A stretch of DNA of 12,710 bases from CAYJXJ01 sp964374095. GTDB taxonomy: Bacteria > Elusimicrobiota > Elusimicrobia > UBA1565 > UBA9628. Below are positions 12,001 through 12,710 of the stretch, piece by piece. The notes under the pieces were generated by a model. That model worked only from the letters and a program-made list of their open reading frames with translations. It had not been told where the DNA came from and made no database searches. Numbering within the stretch: position 1 is the first letter of the stretch; the number at the start of each line of letters is the position of its first letter. The translations under genes and the position numbers were made by a program. Location: assembly GCA_964374095.1 (NCBI GenBank), contig CAYJXJ010000137.1, positions 1 through 12,710 on the forward strand. The letters run 5' to 3'.

Positions 12001-12710
12001 CCCAAGGCCCGGTTCGTGTTCCGGCCCGACCTGGTGACGCCGACGACTCCGGGAGCCGTCAAATCCTTGGAACAGGGCCAATCGGCCTTCACCCTGCAGT
12101 GGGCCATGGCCAAACAAACCAACTCCGGCGTGGCCGCCTATGAGGTTCAGGAGCGCGGAGGCCCGGCCAAGGACCTCCAGCAGGGGGTGGTGTGGCGGAC
12201 CCTCAACATCATCCCCTCCAAGAAGGGCTCGCCGACGGCGACGTCGACGGGCTCGGACAAGGAGTCCTACACCGTCGGCGGAGCCAACGAATTCCCCGGG
12301 GAAACCCCCCGGGTATCGGCTTTCCGTACGCAGGAAGGCCAGTTCTTCCAGTACCGCGTCCGCGCCCTCAGCGCGGCGGGCATCTGGTCGCAATTCTCCG
12401 AGGTGAGCGAGAGCGTCGCCAACGCCGTCACCAAGGTCATCATCGCGGGGGTCAGCAACTACCCCAACCCGTTCGACACCCGCACCGGAGGGGCCAGCGG
12501 CAAGACCACCATCGTCTACATCCTGGGATTGGACTCCGACGTGACCATCACGATTTACGACATGCTGGGCTACGTCGTGAAGGTGATGAGCTTCTCTCCC
12601 GGCGCGGAGGGCGGCCGCTCCGGCCCGAACTTCGTCCTTTGGGACGGCAAGAACGCCTCGGGCCGCTTCGTGTCCAAGGGCGGCTACGTCGCGCGCATCA
12701 AGGTCAAGTC
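1..12710 (+). CDS. Giant modular extracellular/surface protein (partial, both ends missing)
   Basis: Frame 1 is open across the whole window, giving 4236 complete codons plus two bases, with neither start nor stop inside. The translation is rich in Thr, Ser, Val, Gly, Asp and Asn, has few Cys and shows no membrane segment, as expected for a secreted beta-sandwich protein. Domain order is: seven Ig-like units (residues about 12-960), a linker (962-1039), seven Asp-loop modules with EII/RG motifs among them (1040-2758), two tandem super-repeats (2768-3995), a FN3-like domain (4013-4145) and a FlgD-Ig-like tail (4146-4236). The signal peptide should lie upstream and is not visible. No enzyme motif was recognised, so function is unknown; adhesion or a surface structural role is inference. 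The open frame and repeat order are seen directly, while the domain names rest on motif recognition. A chance open frame of this length is not credible. Confidence 0.96.
34..2880 (+). repeat. Array of seven Ig-like (Big_1-style) units
   Basis: Seven units carry the turn D-x-F/Y-G/x-N followed by a short strand, typical of bacterial Ig-like domains of the invasin/filamin type. The turn Asp codons are at 112 (HDLYHN), 496 (TDKFDNP), 937 (DDFGN), 1405 (QDSFKNP), 1837 (RDTFGNP), 2254 (KDQFGNP) and 2659 (RDKFGN). Spacings are 128, 147, 156, 144, 139 and 135 residues, longer than a minimal Ig fold of about 90-100 residues, so each unit has extra loops. Several units close with an aromatic strand: TTFYFMDT near 1621, TTFYLIDT at 2005 and FYFWDT at 2458. 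The first turns are the most divergent (LYHN, KFDN). Such arrays usually act as rigid stalks that hold a distal region away from the cell. The family name is inferred from motifs; the periodicity is seen directly. The array may continue upstream. Confidence 0.75.
2884..3117 (+). other. Inter-domain linker, charged then Pro-rich
   Basis: This stretch separates the Ig-like array from the Asp-loop modules. It begins with a polar, Ser/Thr/Asp/Arg-rich section (for example SDSGRNDLHTSSATKRSDRS) and ends in a proline-rich run with STPPPIGPIPPGK at about 3082-3120. It lacks both the D-x-FGN turn and the Asp loop of the flanking modules. I read it as a hinge, possibly with the remains of one degenerate domain. 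No function can be assigned. Confidence 0.5.
3118..5880 (+). repeat. Asp-loop beta modules 1-4
   Basis: Four copies of a recurring module. The full pattern is an entry strand after a Gln/Asn-rich turn, then 'xVxxxxLYxDxNxDGxFxxxxD', then a closing strand resembling YFVxYDI. Asp loops: module 1 DANGNTKFD from 3340, module 2 at 3883 (degenerate, DAFGDKNNPES), module 3 DWNGDGLFSVAVD from 4537 and module 4 DANSDGIFNPN from 5386. Closing strands are HFFFTVRV (3493), TYFVAFDI (4072), HFFVTYDI (4984) and RYFLAYHV (5548). The basic period is about 180-195 residues. Module 3 is longer because a segment with two Cys (codons 4816 and 4855) lies between loop and closing strand. The alternating Asp/Asn ligands resemble the calcium loops of dockerin, EF-hand and thrombospondin type 3 repeats, so calcium-dependent stiffening is plausible but not proven. 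I do not know a named family for the whole module. A Pro-rich linker (PTPDPLPAPNDNP, from 5650) follows module 4. Confidence 0.65.
5890..6354 (+). repeat. Tandem pair of EII/RG motifs (phage virion-like), copies E1 and E2
   Basis: Two adjacent copies of a compact motif. Each has an opening strand (FWAVTSTEGFP at 5890; SWVLTSTIGMP at 6145), a short strand with DSEIISY or DDEVVSF, then a Gly-Arg-Gly turn and a His: IRRGQLNTVAAAH from 6016 and VTRGQLGSAPASH from 6298. The general pattern (GFP...I.I..EIISY...L.GVTRG..GT.AA.H) is one I recognise from phage tail and other virion structural proteins, where it forms small beta units. Here the pair sits between Asp-loop modules 4 and 5, joined by a proline-rich linker (IPTAPPPGTVEPS, from 6109). 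The similarity is by motif only. Three further copies occur later in the protein. Confidence 0.6.
6385..8275 (+). repeat. Asp-loop beta modules 5-7
   Basis: Three further copies of the Asp-loop module. Module 5 opens with MVFQGGKNIAAMRLDI and closes with TFYVALDI (6733), but its loop (RVATQGNPKFSRD) has lost the regular Asp/Asn spacing. Module 6 is the cleanest copy: NDKDVPFVKIVLKT entry near 6979, KDANDNGLFDIFD loop from 7111 and NLFVTYNI closing strand at 7270. Module 7 opens with TNVPFLRFNLAT (near 7498), has the loop KDINQDDVFSVIDD from 7645 and closes with SFFVVYDV at 8113. In module 7 an EII/RG copy (E3) is embedded between loop and closing strand, stretching the spacing between closing strands from about 180 to 281 residues. 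The role is inferred to be structural, possibly calcium-stabilised. Confidence 0.65.
7759..7980 (+). repeat. EII/RG motif copy E3, nested and degenerate
   Basis: This segment starts with a strand like those of E1 and E2 (DLVVESTKGFP, from 7768), continues with RLLVNDAELMTY (7831-7866) and ends near SRGDVLGMGP at 7951. The Gly-Arg-Gly turn is reduced to Arg-Gly and the conserved His is missing. A loop with two Cys (codons 7903 and 7939) separates the two halves. It interrupts Asp-loop module 7, whose remaining strands resume after about 7981. The call rests on order of motifs and is weaker than for the other copies. Confidence 0.5.
8302..9966 (+). repeat. Super-repeat A
   Basis: First of two long tandem units. 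Order: entry motif GQGQTGVPLMQLELKT (from 8359), a weakened Asp loop (WRDTGDRVFTPATDI, from 8515), closing strand RLFITADI (8668), a LGPNGA turn (near 8770), VPGVSVSS then ILVRAG strands (near 8860-8910), a Cys segment CNNGRD..NPRNNIC with Cys codons at 8992, 9034, 9085 and 9118, and two acidic loops DVTGDGVPD (9145) and DLNDDGIVD (9283). A strand block GYYEVAVGRFYDD follows near 9478. The unit ends with an EII/RG copy, E4 (YVGSEIMRVE near 9751; RGLKGSAPIVH 9841-9873). The acidic loops look like dockerin or thrombospondin type 3 calcium sites. The four Cys could form two disulfides in an oxidising extracellular setting. The unit matches super-repeat B in the same order, which shows duplication. 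No enzymatic residues were recognised. Confidence 0.75.
10318..10551 (+). other. Six-Cys insertion in super-repeat B
   Basis: About 78 residues without counterpart in super-repeat A lie between the Asp loop and the closing strand of module 9. Six Cys codons (10381, 10420, 10450, 10477, 10483 and 10519) fall within 47 residues, including a C-A-C pair, in a protein that is otherwise poor in Cys. The spacing, with alternating polar and Gly-rich strands (GTFQNGAFSC, GTWKVKC), suggests a small disulfide-stabilised beta domain. I do not recognise its family. A metal-binding role is possible but less likely outside the cell. Confidence 0.55.
11053..11157 (+). repeat. Short internal duplication, 78-base period
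   Basis: The nonapeptide WTCINGSSW (11053-11079) recurs as WTAIDGSSW (11131-11157), exactly 78 bases later; 20 of the 27 bases match. Super-repeat A has a single version (WLCANGSSWTVT, from 9079) followed directly by the next Cys. In B the extra 26 residues, Ala/Val-rich in the middle, push the following Cys away, and the second copy has Ala in place of Cys. This looks like an in-frame tandem duplication that later diverged. Confidence 0.6.
12037..12435 (+). other. Fibronectin type III-like domain
   Basis: The segment opens with a Pro-rich start (TPTTPGAVKSL), then FTLQW, then a strand like SGVAAYEVQE, and ends with FFQYRVRALSAAGIWSQFSE (Tyr codon of YRVRA at 12352). The Trp on strand B, the Y-x-V strand and the 'Y.VRA.n.aG.wS..S' ending are hallmarks of fibronectin type III folds. 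At about 133 residues it is longer than the usual 90-100, with an extra Ser/Thr/Lys-rich loop in the middle (near 12217-12300). It sits just before the C-terminal domain, a common place for FN3 domains in exported bacterial proteins, where they act as spacers. Confidence 0.7.
12436..12710 (+). other. C-terminal FlgD-Ig / type IX-like sorting domain (cut at window end)
   Basis: The last 91 residues show the standard order of this tail: YPNPF at 12460-12474, then a TTIVYIL strand, VTITIYDMLGYVV at 12541-12579, and WDGKNASGRFVSKGGYVARI from 12640. In FlgD-Ig (Pfam FlgD_ig) and in type IX secretion C-terminal domains these strands form an Ig-like sandwich at the very end of exported proteins; in Bacteroidota such tails direct passage across the outer membrane. 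Usually only about 10-25 residues follow the last strand seen here, so the stop codon should be close downstream. Whether this host uses a type IX machine or another route cannot be told from the window. Confidence 0.85.

Noticed and set aside
11074..12393. 439-residue open frame on the minus strand
   Set aside because: Antisense to super-repeat B and the FN3-like domain; Arg/Gly/His-rich composition and no recognisable motif.

Overview
The window lies entirely inside one giant protein-coding gene on the + strand. Frame 1 stays open from base 1 to base 12710: 4236 complete codons with no stop, no start that must be used and no end. No intergenic DNA, RNA gene, promoter, terminator, mobile element or CRISPR array is present. 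Every other open frame, including long antisense ones, reads as a shadow of GC-rich codon bias. The protein has the look of an exported, modular, beta-rich surface or extracellular protein.

Layout, N to C. (1) Bases about 34-2880 hold seven Ig-like units, each marked by a D-x-F-G-N type turn and spaced 128-156 residues apart. (2) Bases 2884-3117 are a divergent Ser/Thr/Asp-rich, then Pro-rich, linker. (3) Bases about 3118-8275 hold seven copies of a second module. It has an entry strand like 'QxxxVPxxxLxLKT', an Asp/Asn-rich loop like D-x-N-x-D-G-x-F, and a closing strand like 'YFVxYDI'. Three copies of a small motif that resembles phage virion proteins (EII...RG..GS..H) are interspersed. (4) Bases about 8302-9966 and 9979-11985 are two tandem super-repeats, A and B. 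Each joins one more copy of the second module to a Cys-bearing segment, dockerin-like D-x-N-x-D-G loops and one more EII/RG motif. B also carries a six-Cys insertion and a short internal duplication. (5) Bases 12037-12435 look like a fibronectin type III domain. (6) Bases 12436-12710 are a FlgD-Ig / type IX-like C-terminal domain with YPNPF, so the true stop codon is probably only a few dozen bases beyond the window.

Organism: DNA is GC-rich with strong G/C third positions. A giant protein ending in a YPNPF/FlgD-Ig tail fits high-GC uncultivated phyla. Elusimicrobiota is my first guess, with Omnitrophota or an FCB-group lineage as alternatives. This is inference from style, not a search result.

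How the parts may work together (inference): Ig-like and Ca-loop modules would form a long stalk, the repeated EII/RG and Cys-bearing pieces would be specialised insertions, and the C-terminal domain would direct export or anchoring. Adhesion or a structural role is plausible. No catalytic domain is visible.
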